A stretch of 40,288 nt of DNA from positions 1 through 40,288 of the forward strand of contig NZ_CAJHBI010000029.1 in the NCBI RefSeq assembly GCF_904846605.1. The letters run 5' to 3'. A program made the translations under genes and the position numbers. This document shows, piece after piece, positions 8,136 to 16,736 of the stretch. Position 1 is the first letter of the stretch. The number at the start of each line of letters is the position of its first letter. The notes under the pieces are model-generated. The model worked only from the letters and a program-made list of their open reading frames with translations, did not search any database and was not told the origin of the DNA. This DNA comes from Psychrobacter sp. 72-O-c. GTDB taxonomy: Bacteria; Pseudomonadota; Gammaproteobacteria; Pseudomonadales; Moraxellaceae.

Positions 8136-8819
8136 ATGACAGATTATGACCGCATCACCTCTAACCCGCATTTTGATATGCTAATGAGTGCGCACGACAC
8201 TACGCAAAGTGCTCAGAACACCCAAGGCGCACTGGTTCCAATGGTGGTTGAACAATCGGCGCGCGGTGAACGCTCGTTTGATATTTTTTCACGCCTATTA
8301 CGTGAGCGCGTTATCTTTTTGACGGGTCAAGTCGAAGATCATATGGCCAATCTTATTGTAGCGCAGCTGCTGTTCTTAGAAGCCGAAAACCCTGATAAAG
8401 ACATTCATTTATATATCAACTCGCCAGGCGGTTCCGTCAGTGCGGGCTTGGCCATTTTTGATACCATGAACTTTATCAAGCCTGAAGTGTCTACTATCTG
8501 TATGGGCGGTGCTTATAGCATGGGTTCGTTCCTTTTGGCCGCTGGTCAACGAGGCAAACGTTATGCATTGGCTAACGCTCGCGTGATGATTCACCAACCT
8601 TCAGGTGGTGCTCAAGGTCAGGCAACTGATATCGAAATTAATGCTCGTGAAATTTTAAAAACTCGTGCTCGCTTAAATGAAATTTTGGCTGAGCGTACTG
8701 GTCAACCGGTAGAGAAAATTGAAAAAGACGTTGAGCGTGATTTTTGGCTAGATGCTAAAGAAGCAAAAGAATATGGTCTGATCGATGAAGTATTAGAGCA
8801 TCGTCCTACTTCTTTATAA
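8136..8819 (+). CDS. clpP: ATP-dependent Clp protease proteolytic subunit ClpP
   Basis: A 227-residue serine peptidase that forms the 14-mer chamber of ClpXP/ClpAP in the cytoplasm. The triad is visible as S128 ([14 protein letters not shown]), H153 (MIHQPSGG) and D202 (DVERDFW). Other family blocks are [37 protein letters not shown] and [12 protein letters not shown]. The N-terminus is about 20-25 residues longer than E. coli mature ClpP and may be a propeptide. The residue before the nucleophile is Tyr instead of the usual Ala. clpX follows after 97 nt on the same strand, the classical pair. Confidence 0.97.
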   Translation: MTDYDRITSNPHFDMLMSAHDTTQSAQNTQGALVPMVVEQSARGERSFDIFSRLLRERVIFLTGQVEDHMANLIVAQLLFLEAENPDKDIHLYINSPGGSVSAGLAIFDTMNFIKPEVSTICMGGAYSMGSFLLAAGQRGKRYALANARVMIHQPSGGAQGQATDIEINAREILKTRARLNEILAERTGQPVEKIEKDVERDFWLDAKEAKEYGLIDEVLEHRPTSL

Positions 8820-8916
8820 GCGCTGTTTATGAGCGCTATGCGTCTCAGTACTGACATGAGTACTGACATAAATCGTTAGAATATTTGTAAGTTTTAAATT
8901 TTAGGAGTGCCTTCGT

Positions 8917-10194
8917 ATGGCAGAAGATAAAACACCGCAGTGCTCGTTTTGCGGCAAAGCCAAAAGTGACGTCAAACAGCTAATCGCCGCTGACGACGCC
9001 AATATCTGTAATGAATGTATTGAACTATGTACGGACCTCATTGCAGATAGTGCCGACAGTGACGATGATTCTGAAGGCGAGCTTGATACCTCTTGGGTCA
9101 ATAAAAAATTGCCCACCCCTAAGGAATTACGCGCCCAATTAGATGAATATGTCATCGGACAAGACGGTGCTAAAAAAGCCCTATCGGTTGCCGTTTATAA
9201 CCACTATAAGCGTCTAAAAGTCAGCCAAACCTTAGCCAATGATAGCAAAAAATCTAAGATTGGTGCTGATGAGGCGATGGTTGAATTAGCAAAAAGTAAC
9301 ATCTTACTTATCGGACCGACCGGTTCTGGTAAGACGTTACTAGCGCAGACCTTAGCGCGCTTGCTAGATGTGCCTTTTGCTATGGCTGATGCCACTACCT
9401 TGACTGAAGCTGGTTATGTTGGTGAAGACGTTGAGAACATTGTGCAAAAGCTATTGCAAGCAGCTGATTATGATGTGAGCAAAGCTGAGCAAGGTATCAT
9501 CTATATTGATGAGATTGATAAAATCAGTAAAAAAGGCGACAACCCGTCTATTACGCGCGATGTATCCGGTGAAGGCGTGCAGCAAGCCTTGCTAAAGCTT
9601 ATCGAAGGTACGGTTGCCGCTATTCCACCGCATGGTGGCCGTAAGCACCCACAGCAAGAGCTGATCCAAGTCGATACCAGCAATATCTTAATCATTGTTG
9701 GCGGTGCGTTTGGCGGACTTGATAAAGTTATCCAACAGCGTACTGAAAAAACTGGCATTGGCTTCAACGCTGACGTCAGCTCAAAGGACGACAGTGCCCG
9801 GAGCTCAGACTTACTACAGCAAGTCGAGCCTGAAGATTTGATTAAGTTTGGTCTTATTCCAGAGTTAATCGGTCGTCTGCCGGTCCTTGCGGCTCTAAGA
9901 GAGCTAGATGAAGAAGCGTTAGTTCAGATATTGACTGAGCCGAAAAATGCGCTAGTAAAACAGTATAAATACCTGTTCGATATGGAAGGCGCTGATATTA
10001 GTTTTACTAAAGAGGCGCTCGACGCCATTGCGAAAAGAGCCATGGCGCGTAAAACGGGTGCTCGTGGTCTGCGTTCTATCGTTGAAAACGCTCTATTAGA
10101 GACTATGTATGAGCTGCCTTCTATGAAGGATGCTAAAACGGTTGTGGTTGATGAGCAAGTTATTAATGAAGGCAAAACGCCTAAAATTGCTTAG
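8917..10194 (+). CDS. clpX: ATP-dependent Clp protease ATP-binding subunit ClpX
   Basis: A 425-residue AAA+ unfoldase that feeds substrates to ClpP. It has the N-terminal zinc-binding domain with C9, C12, C31 and C34, the Walker A GPTGSGKT at 133-140, the pore-1 loop GYVGED near 166-171, the Walker B IIYIDEID near 194-201, the GGRKHPQQE (RKH) loop, the ClpP-docking IGF in KTGIGFNAD, and the sensor-2 region [12 protein letters not shown]. The length is normal. AGGAG lies 9 nt before the ATG. An intrinsic terminator at 10264-10298 closes the pair. Confidence 0.98.
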   Translation: MAEDKTPQCSFCGKAKSDVKQLIAADDANICNECIELCTDLIADSADSDDDSEGELDTSWVNKKLPTPKELRAQLDEYVIGQDGAKKALSVAVYNHYKRLKVSQTLANDSKKSKIGADEAMVELAKSNILLIGPTGSGKTLLAQTLARLLDVPFAMADATTLTEAGYVGEDVENIVQKLLQAADYDVSKAEQGIIYIDEIDKISKKGDNPSITRDVSGEGVQQALLKLIEGTVAAIPPHGGRKHPQQELIQVDTSNILIIVGGAFGGLDKVIQQRTEKTGIGFNADVSSKDDSARSSDLLQQVEPEDLIKFGLIPELIGRLPVLAALRELDEEALVQILTEPKNALVKQYKYLFDMEGADISFTKEALDAIAKRAMARKTGARGLRSIVENALLETMYELPSMKDAKTVVVDEQVINEGKTPKIA

Positions 10195-10263
10195 TCTATA
10201 ATTAGGGTGATACTTAATAGTAAGATAAGTTGATTCTTACTAATTGGCTTGTCTTATAAAGAT

Positions 10264-10298
10264 GGCGTCTGGCATTCTCATGCTAAGACGCCTTTTTT
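10264..10298 (+). terminator. Intrinsic terminator of clpX
   Basis: GGCGTCT (10264-10270), a 15-nt loop that itself can pair in part (GGCAT ... ATGC), AGACGCC (10286-10292), then six T. Confidence 0.85.
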
Positions 10299-10530
10299 CG
10301 TCTACTGACATGTTACTTAATGAACCTTCGTTATCGAACAGCAGTTGTAAAATGACAGGTGCGTCTATCAATGGTAGTCAGAGCTAAGGATAAATCGTGC
10401 TAAGGTAACTTTGGAAGCAACTTCTAAAGAATTTTTGAAAGAAACCTTGAAAACAACTTTAAAAGTTACCTTTATAAAGCAAAGGTTAAAGTTATCAACT
10501 TATCACCAATGATACAAAGGACTGTTTATC
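10299..10530. other. Spacer before the SDR gene with a long-loop inverted repeat
   Basis: An 11-bp perfect inverted repeat, aaggtaacttt at 10402-10412 and aaagttacctt at 10462-10472, is separated by 49 bases that are rich in related ACTT/AAAG words. It lies 60-130 nt upstream of the start at 10531, where it could be an operator or a leader structure. No gene is seen. Confidence 0.45.
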
Positions 10531-11568
10531 ATGCTAAATAACATTACTGCTATGGCTGACTCACTGCGCCAACACTTACCTTTTTCTTCAAACGTTGCTC
10601 AAAATCACGACGTTGCGTCTTACTATCATAATCACGTAGCAGCAGTGACCGGCGCAGGGTCTGGCATGGGGCGCGAGCTTGCCTGTCATCTAGCAAAAAT
10701 GGGCTGCCATTTGGCCTTGTCTGATATCAATGCTGAGCAGCTGGCACAGACAAAAGAATTGCTCGTAGGCTACGATGTTAACGTGACAATAACTGTACTG
10801 GATGTCTCAGATAAAAAGGCAGTCGATGCGTGGGCTGATAGCGTGATGATAGCGCACGGTAAGGTTAATTTTATCTTCAATAATGCGGGTGTGGCGCTGT
10901 ATTCTACCGTGGAAGGCAGCAGCATCAGCGAGCTTGAATGGGTCATGGATATTAATTTTTGGGGCGTGGTTTATGGCACCAAGGCATTTTTACCCTTGAT
11001 TAAAAATAGCGTCAAACAAAGCGAGTCTGATGCCAGCACTGACAGCAAAAGTAATAAATCACGTCAGTTCGATGAGCATGGTCATATCGTTAATATCTCA
11101 AGTCTCTTTGGTTTGACCGCGCAGCCTTCGCAATCCGCTTACAATGCCAGCAAATTTGCGGTACGCGGCTTTACAGAAAGCTTGCGTCAAGAGTTGGATA
11201 TTCAGCGCTGCGGCGTGTCAGCAACTTGTATCCATCCGGGTGGTATCAAGACCAATATTGCCAATAGTGCACGCGGTAATGACAGCATAAGTGATATCGG
11301 TATGCGTAGCGGTCGCAAAGCCATCAGTAGCTTTAATAAACTTCTAAAATTTGATGCTAGTGACGCCGCTTGGATCATTCTTCATGCCGCAGCGACAAAC
11401 CAAACTCGTTGCTTGATTGGTAATGACGCCAAAATAGTAGATGCTGTGCAGCGCGTATTCCCAGCAAGCTATAGCAAGGTGCTCAACGATGTCAATAAGC
11501 TGGCTCGTAAGCTAAAGCGCAAAAAACGCTCAAAACCTGACGCTAAAAAATCTGCTTCGGCAGGATAA
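10531..11568 (+). CDS. Short-chain dehydrogenase/reductase (SDR), substrate unknown
   Basis: A 345-residue classical SDR. It has the cofactor motif TGAGSGMG at about 40-47 and an acidic residue after beta-2 (LALSDIN, suggesting NAD preference). NNAG is at 117-120, the catalytic Ser at 191 (NISSLFG), and Tyr204 and Lys208 in YNASK. After the active site comes the helix GFTESLRQEL and the HPGGIKTNI loop. Classical SDRs are about 250 residues. Here there are about 30 extra residues at the N-terminus, a Ser/Lys-rich insert at 160-180 and a basic tail rich in KRKKR, which may contact membrane or nucleic acid. AAAGGA lies about 9 nt upstream. Flanked by terminators, so probably a single-gene unit. 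The substrate cannot be told. Confidence 0.85.
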   Translation: MLNNITAMADSLRQHLPFSSNVAQNHDVASYYHNHVAAVTGAGSGMGRELACHLAKMGCHLALSDINAEQLAQTKELLVGYDVNVTITVLDVSDKKAVDAWADSVMIAHGKVNFIFNNAGVALYSTVEGSSISELEWVMDINFWGVVYGTKAFLPLIKNSVKQSESDASTDSKSNKSRQFDEHGHIVNISSLFGLTAQPSQSAYNASKFAVRGFTESLRQELDIQRCGVSATCIHPGGIKTNIANSARGNDSISDIGMRSGRKAISSFNKLLKFDASDAAWIILHAAATNQTRCLIGNDAKIVDAVQRVFPASYSKVLNDVNKLARKLKRKKRSKPDAKKSASAG

Positions 11569-11601
11569 AACCTCAGTGCTATGAAAAATAAAAATCAACA
11601 T

Positions 11602-11646
11602 AAGAAAAGCCCAGTTAGCAATTGATTACTAGCTGGGTTTTTCTTA
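11602..11646. terminator. Bidirectional terminator between the SDR and EIIC genes
   Basis: A 17-bp stem with two mismatches: AAGAAAAGCCCAGTTAG pairs with CTAGCTGGGTTTTTCTT around a short loop. U-rich tails exist on both strands, fitting the convergent genes at 10531-11568 and 11697-12791. Confidence 0.8.
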
Positions 11647-11696
11647 TGCTATATCGATGTTTTTTGTAGCGGTTTTGCAGTTCGATGACTGTAAAA

Positions 11697-12791
11697 CTAA
11701 GGCAGTTTCATATCCCCATCAACCAGCCAGCCAATTCGGCGCATGATATGTGCCACTAACCAAGCGATGACAGCGGGTAGTACAAACATTAATAATATAA
11801 TCGCTGTCCACAGCTGTGTGCTGCTCATGATCTCCTGTGAGGCTTCAATAACGCCAAATACCCCCACCAGTCCTGCCGTACCCATCCCTGCGCCTGTTGC
11901 GGTACAAGCAAGTCCAAAGCCAACGGTAGCAATCGGGCCAACAATGGCACTGGCTATGACTGCGGGCAATAAAATTAAAGGTTTTTTGAGCACATTGGGA
12001 ATCTGTAACATACTGGTGCCCAACCCCTGAGATATCATTCCACTAAAACCATTGTCCTTAAAGCTCGCCACCGCGAAACCAATCATATGCGCCGCGCAAC
12101 CGACCACAGCAGCACCGCCAGCTAAGCCGCCAAGGCCGATAGCAATACAGATTGCCGCGCTTGAGGTTGGTAGGGTCAATAAGATACCAACCACGACTGC
12201 AATGACGATACCCATTAATAGGGGCTGAAGCGTAGTCGCGGCTTGGATACCTTCACCGATAGCGTTCACAGCGGTAACGACAGGTGGATTAAGCAAAGCA
12301 CAAACGGCTAATGCCACCGCGCATACTAATAATGGCACCAGTAAAATATCAAGTTTGGTTTTGCCAGCAACCCACGTGCCTGCGCGGTACGCGAAGACTA
12401 CTGACAAATACGCCCCAATCGGATTGCCCGGTAAGGCGACAAACGTCGCAGGTCCGCCTACCTGCGGGGTAAATAGCGTCCCTGCCATCAGCGCCTCGGA
12501 ATGTGCGCCCAACATGCCCGCCACTAGGCAGCTGAGCATGACCAGTGTCGGTGCTTTGAGATAATAAGCAATACCTACACCGATTCCTGCTCCCATTAAC
12601 ACCGAAGCCAGCTTACCTACGGCAACTAACGCGGGTAATTGTAGCCAACCGCCAATTTGCGAGATAATAAGCCCGGCAATTAAAGTTACAAATAGCCCCA
12701 GTGCCATACCGGTAAAGGCATCAATAAAGTACTTTTGAAAAAATGCTTTGATAGCGCTGGGAGGGTTTACAGTGGATTCAGATACAGTCAT
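11697..12791 (-). CDS. PTS EIIC-type membrane protein (PTS_EIIC_2 family), standalone
   Basis: A 364-residue polytopic membrane protein with about nine or ten hydrophobic segments. It is rich in Gly/Ala, with FIDAFTGMALGLFVTLIAG near the start, TLFTPQVGGPATFVALPGNP in the middle and GFGLACTATGAGMGTAGLVG later. I recognise the pattern of the PF13303-type EIIC proteins, whose function is poorly defined. No EIIA, EIIB, HPr or sugar-catabolic gene is near, so sugar phosphotransfer is not supported by context. The start at 12791 is preferred because AAGAG lies 7 nt upstream. An ATG five codons earlier (12806) has no ribosome site. Confidence 0.72.
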   Translation of the reverse strand: MTVSESTVNPPSAIKAFFQKYFIDAFTGMALGLFVTLIAGLIISQIGGWLQLPALVAVGKLASVLMGAGIGVGIAYYLKAPTLVMLSCLVAGMLGAHSEALMAGTLFTPQVGGPATFVALPGNPIGAYLSVVFAYRAGTWVAGKTKLDILLVPLLVCAVALAVCALLNPPVVTAVNAIGEGIQAATTLQPLLMGIVIAVVVGILLTLPTSSAAICIAIGLGGLAGGAAVVGCAAHMIGFAVASFKDNGFSGMISQGLGTSMLQIPNVLKKPLILLPAVIASAIVGPIATVGFGLACTATGAGMGTAGLVGVFGVIEASQEIMSSTQLWTAIILLMFVLPAVIAWLVAHIMRRIGWLVDGDMKLP

Positions 12792-12871
12792 GGACGTACT
12801 CTTCATTGACGTTTTAATAGAGATGTAACATTAAAAAGCTGAATAAAATGGATCTATTAAAAAAAACGTAT

Positions 12872-12897
12872 AAAAAAAGCGTCGTTGTGACGCTTTC
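12872..12897 (-). terminator. Intrinsic terminator of the SPOR-domain gene
   Basis: On the minus strand GAAAGCGTC, loop ACAAC, GACGC, then seven T. It lies about 60 nt after the stop of the SPOR-domain gene. Confidence 0.85.
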
Positions 12898-12953
12898 ATC
12901 TAATAAATGACATTAATCTACCTAGCTATAAACCTAAGGGCCTAGCCATAAAC

Positions 12954-13784
12954 TTAACGGCGCTGCTCAACGATAATAGAATCAATACCGTTATTTTGTA
13001 ACCGTTGCTGCGCACTGGCGACCGCTTGACGATTATTCATCGGACGCGAAATAACCTGATAAATAGGCAAACCGTTACCTGTGGTATTTTTGACAACTTT
13101 GGCATCGACACCGGCCATTAATACTTGTGCGCGTCGACGATCTGCTTCATCAGCATTACCAAAACTGTTAATTTGTAAAATATAGGTTGCTGCAGGTGCA
13201 GCCTTTTGTACACTGGCAGTGCCTGTAATTGCTCCAGCATTGTTAGCTCGGTTTGAGGTACTATTATTATTACTGCTAGCAGGCGGCGTGCCATCGTAAG
13301 TAGCGTCTTCTTCAACGATAACAATATCGTTAGCGTCGTTTGCACCAGCAGCGTTGTTGCCCCTACTAGGCTCAATTACCGTACTTTCAGAGATACCAAA
13401 GTTACCGGTATCACCGTCGCGATTGGCCGAGTTGTTCTCAGGCTGAGTAACCACCGCGTCAGGTTCGAAGTCACTGATATCTCCTATTCGACTATCATCC
13501 ATCTCCCCAATATCTTCATCAGGAATAGTCGCCATCTCTTGGTTTGGTAAAATATCATAAAACTCATAATCACCGTTATCAGTATCCGTATCAACGCGCG
13601 GTTGGACTTGCCGATCGGGATCAGATACAGTGCTATCAGCAGGACTAAAATTAAACAAGGGTGAGAGGTATAAAAACACCCCAATCATAAGGGTCAATAC
13701 TGCCCCGACAAACATCCATAATAAGCCGGATACGCTACTGCCTTTGCGCTTTTCAGTGGCACCTTTGGGTTTTTTGGCTAACAT
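12954..13784 (-). CDS. SPOR-domain, FtsN-like inner-membrane protein
   Basis: A 276-residue protein with a basic cytoplasmic start, one transmembrane segment at about 21-45 (GLLWMFVGAVLTLMIGVF) and a long acidic, Asn-rich disordered periplasmic region. The C-terminal SPOR domain runs from about 200 to the end (YILQINSFGNADEADRRRAQ and later YQVISRPMNNRQAVASAQQRL). SPOR domains bind denuded septal peptidoglycan. The domain order is that of FtsN, but the cytoplasmic division motif of FtsN cannot be confirmed. It lies 178 nt downstream of argS on the same strand, an arrangement I recall from other gammaproteobacteria. GGAGAA lies 8 nt upstream of the ATG. Confidence 0.87.
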   Translation of the reverse strand: MLAKKPKGATEKRKGSSVSGLLWMFVGAVLTLMIGVFLYLSPLFNFSPADSTVSDPDRQVQPRVDTDTDNGDYEFYDILPNQEMATIPDEDIGEMDDSRIGDISDFEPDAVVTQPENNSANRDGDTGNFGISESTVIEPSRGNNAAGANDANDIVIVEEDATYDGTPPASSNNNSTSNRANNAGAITGTASVQKAAPAATYILQINSFGNADEADRRRAQVLMAGVDAKVVKNTTGNGLPIYQVISRPMNNRQAVASAQQRLQNNGIDSIIVEQRR

Positions 13785-13962
13785 GGAACGTGTTCTCCCT
13801 ACCGAATCTAACAGTGTTGATGAGCTGTCATTATGTGCTGTTTTTATAACTGATGTTATATTAACAAGCGCGAGACGCTTTGCGCCTTTATATATTTATA
13901 CTGCTGCGTTTTTAAGGCGGCCGTATTGATGCTGCTATATTTTTAAAGCTATAGATCTAACC

Positions 13963-15792
13963 CTACATACTAGACGGTGCTGACAGCCCTAATAAGCGTA
14001 GACCATTGGCCAGTACTTGGCGCACCGCTTTTGATAAACGCAAACGCGCTTGCATCATCTCAAGCTCAGCTTGATTGGGTGTTTCACCTGAGGTTAGGCT
14101 CACCGGCAAGATACGATTGCTGTCATACCAGCCATGGAATAATGCGGCTAACTCTTTTAGATAATTGGTCAAGATATGCGGCTCATAGCCAGTGGCTGAA
14201 CGCAACAGGGTAGCAGGATACGCGGCAAGTAGCTTGATTAACTCATCTTCGCTAGGCGCTATAAGCAAGTTTTGCTGCTGCGCACCGGTAGCATCATCCA
14301 CACTCAGACCACTGGCGGCTAATTTCTCTAATACACGGCAAACGCGAGCGTGAGCGTATTGAATATAATAAACCAAATTATCTTTACTTTGTGATTTGGC
14401 AAGTTCTAAGTCAAAATCAATGTGCACCTCAGGCTTACGCGCCACGTAGTAGAATCGTGCCGCATCATTGCCGACTTCGTGACGTAATTCACGCAAGGTT
14501 ACGAACTCACCTGTACGCGATGACATAGGTACCTTTTCATCGCCACGCCATAAGGCTACAAACTGTACCAATACTACATCTAGACGATCAGAATCAATAC
14601 CAAGCGCTAATAGTGCCGCTCGGACACGCGGCACATAGCCATGATGGTCAGCGCCCCAGACGTTAACGACTTTATCAAAGCCGCGATCAAACTTATTCTT
14701 ATGATAAGCGATATCTGAGGCGAAATAAGTGGTTTGACCATTGGCACGGCGTACGACTCTGTCTTTTTCATCACCAAAGTCAGTCGACTTAAACCAGATA
14801 TTGCCATCTTTTTCGTATAGATAGCCTTTATCATCTAGTATCTGTAGGGCTGGTTCAATATCAGCATCGATAGTTTTTTCATGAAACCAACACTCATAAC
14901 GCACGCCAAACTCATTCAAATCATCTTTGATATCGGCCAAAATACCACTTAATGCGGCATTTAAAAACAGCTCATAGCCGTCACCAAGCAAGGCTTTACT
15001 ATTGACAATTAAACCATCGATATGAGCTTCTTTATCACCCGATAACAGTACTTTTTCGCCATTAGCATTGATTTCAAATTGCGCGTCAGCTGGTACGTTT
15101 TTTACAACTTCTACAAAGCCGTGCAGGTAGCTGTTACTATGTTGTGTTGTTAATCTCTCTGCAATATCACGGACATAATTGCCTTGGTAGCCGTTAACTG
15201 GAAACTGGACACTTTCGCCATTACTTTCAAGATAACGTAAATAGGTGCTAGTGGCGAGAATATCCATCTGCCGACCGGCATCATTGACATAGTATTCGCG
15301 CGTAACATCATAACCAACCGCCTGCAGCAAGTTTGACACACTCATGCCAAACGCCGCGCCGCGACCGTGACCCACATGTAAACTGGAGGTCGGATTGGCT
15401 GATACGAATTCAACTTGGACTTTTTGTCCGTCAAACTGCTTACTCAAACCAAAGCACTCTTGCTGATTGAATATATCATCTAATACGGCAAACTTAGCTT
15501 CAGCGTTTAAGAACACATTAATAAAACCGGGCCCAGCAATGTCTACTTGGCGAATATCTTTGTTATCCGGCAGTGACTGGACAATTTTTTCTGCCAACGC
15601 ACGTGGATTGGTTTTGGCAGCTTTAGCAGCAGTCATAGCAATATTACTGGCGAAATCACCATGACTGGCATCTTTAGTACGAGTAATTTGGCTGTTATTT
15701 TGCCAATCAGCCGGTAGCGTGCCTTCGTTTTTGAGGACTTGTACTGCATTATCAAATAATGAAGCTAATGTATCAATTTGGGCTTGTGACAT
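13963..15792 (-). CDS. argS: Arginyl-tRNA synthetase ArgS
   Basis: A 609-residue class I synthetase that charges tRNA-Arg. The N-terminal tRNA D-loop recognition domain starts MSQAQIDTLASLFDNAV. The HIGH motif appears as LHVGHGRGAA after ANPTSS. The segment VPMSSRTGEFVTLREL occupies the KMSKS position. A DALR-type anticodon-binding domain ends the protein (RLRLSKAVRQVLANGLRLLGL). The start at 15792 matches the family. An ATG 19 codons upstream would add a hydrophobic leader not found in ArgS. The site upstream of the ATG is weak. No regulatory T-box or leader is visible. Confidence 0.97.
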   Translation of the reverse strand: MSQAQIDTLASLFDNAVQVLKNEGTLPADWQNNSQITRTKDASHGDFASNIAMTAAKAAKTNPRALAEKIVQSLPDNKDIRQVDIAGPGFINVFLNAEAKFAVLDDIFNQQECFGLSKQFDGQKVQVEFVSANPTSSLHVGHGRGAAFGMSVSNLLQAVGYDVTREYYVNDAGRQMDILATSTYLRYLESNGESVQFPVNGYQGNYVRDIAERLTTQHSNSYLHGFVEVVKNVPADAQFEINANGEKVLLSGDKEAHIDGLIVNSKALLGDGYELFLNAALSGILADIKDDLNEFGVRYECWFHEKTIDADIEPALQILDDKGYLYEKDGNIWFKSTDFGDEKDRVVRRANGQTTYFASDIAYHKNKFDRGFDKVVNVWGADHHGYVPRVRAALLALGIDSDRLDVVLVQFVALWRGDEKVPMSSRTGEFVTLRELRHEVGNDAARFYYVARKPEVHIDFDLELAKSQSKDNLVYYIQYAHARVCRVLEKLAASGLSVDDATGAQQQNLLIAPSEDELIKLLAAYPATLLRSATGYEPHILTNYLKELAALFHGWYDSNRILPVSLTSGETPNQAELEMMQARLRLSKAVRQVLANGLRLLGLSAPSSM

Positions 15793-16401
15793 AAGACTAT
15801 AAACTCGGATAAATAAACAATAAAAATGAGCAAGAAGAAATAGGATCAATATGCGTTGTAATTGTTAATGATGATTCTAGTGATGACTCATTTTTTATTA
15901 TGAAAGTGACCATCATCAAACTACTGATATTAAATACAGCCAATATTAGGATGACATTAAAATATAGAAAGATAAAATAATAAGAAAAGATAAGTAACCT
16001 GTAAATATAACAACCTTTACGCTTCATTGCACCATTTGCGCCAAAAATAGCATTAATTTTTTTACATCAACTGTGCATGGCCAATGCATAACTCATCAGT
16101 CAATAACCATTATAAGCGTCTAATGACTTGGCAGTCGGGTTGATTGTAGCCTTCCTGTTGCCTCAGGGTTGGCAACAGTTTATAGCTTCTTGGTTACGGA
16201 GTATAATAAGGCTTTATATATTGTCTAACGATTTGTTCTATTCTGCTATCTTTGCTGTTGGCTTTGATTACCATTAGCCGCTATCTAATGCTCCTTTTAG
16301 CGTATTTGCTGTAGAGTATGGTTGTAAAATGCGGCTATTAACCAATAGCAAAATAATTATCAGAAAACAAATCACATTACTATTTTATTTAGGATAACGC
16401 C
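15793..16401. other. Divergent spacer between argS and the DUF2788 gene
   Basis: It must contain promoters for both genes. A perfect 8-bp hairpin CTGTTGCC / GGCAACAG with an 8-nt loop lies at 16155-16178, without a good T-run. A 76-codon open frame within it on the minus strand has no ribosome site and the composition of AT-rich spacer, so I do not call it. Confidence 0.5.
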
Positions 16402-16620
16402 ATGTTTGCGATTGCTGCCAGTACCGTCACCAGCTGGGGACTGTATGTTTTATTACCGATATTTATTGCCTTCTTATTTTTTGTTATTTGGGATCTCTCT
16501 AAAAAATCCGATGCGGGCCGCGCGGGTACCTTCTGGATGTTTTTAGCTCTGGGTGCTGGCTTTATAGGATTCGTACTCAAGATTCTAATAGAAGTCGCCT
16601 TTAAAAAATGGTTTATCTAA
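16402..16620 (+). CDS. DUF2788 small inner-membrane protein
   Basis: A 72-residue protein with two transmembrane helices (about 12-30 and 43-64) joined by the motif FVIWDLSKKSDAGRAGTF, which I recognise as the core of DUF2788. The C-terminus is short and basic (KKWFI). Function unknown in the family as far as I know. AGGA lies 7 nt before the ATG. It stands alone between the divergent argS and the convergent cmoB. Confidence 0.82.
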   Translation: MFAIAASTVTSWGLYVLLPIFIAFLFFVIWDLSKKSDAGRAGTFWMFLALGAGFIGFVLKILIEVAFKKWFI

Positions 16621-16693
16621 AGAGTTGTTTGAAAGCTCATCATATTTTATATTGAATCAACTATAGCTCTTAAATTGAAAAAAGCTCTTGGAT

Positions 16694-16725
16694 TAAAAAA
16701 ATTCGGGCTCTATAAATTGAGACCC
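16694..16725 (-). terminator. Intrinsic terminator of cmoB
   Basis: On the minus strand GGGTCTC, loop AATTTATA, GAGCCC with one mismatch, GAA, then a run of seven T. It lies just after the cmoB stop codon. Confidence 0.75.
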
Positions 16726-16736
16726 TATAAATAATG

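Noticed and set aside
15797..16027. 76-codon minus-strand frame upstream of argS
   Set aside because: It overlaps the argS start, is AT-rich with no ribosome site, and looks like translated spacer.
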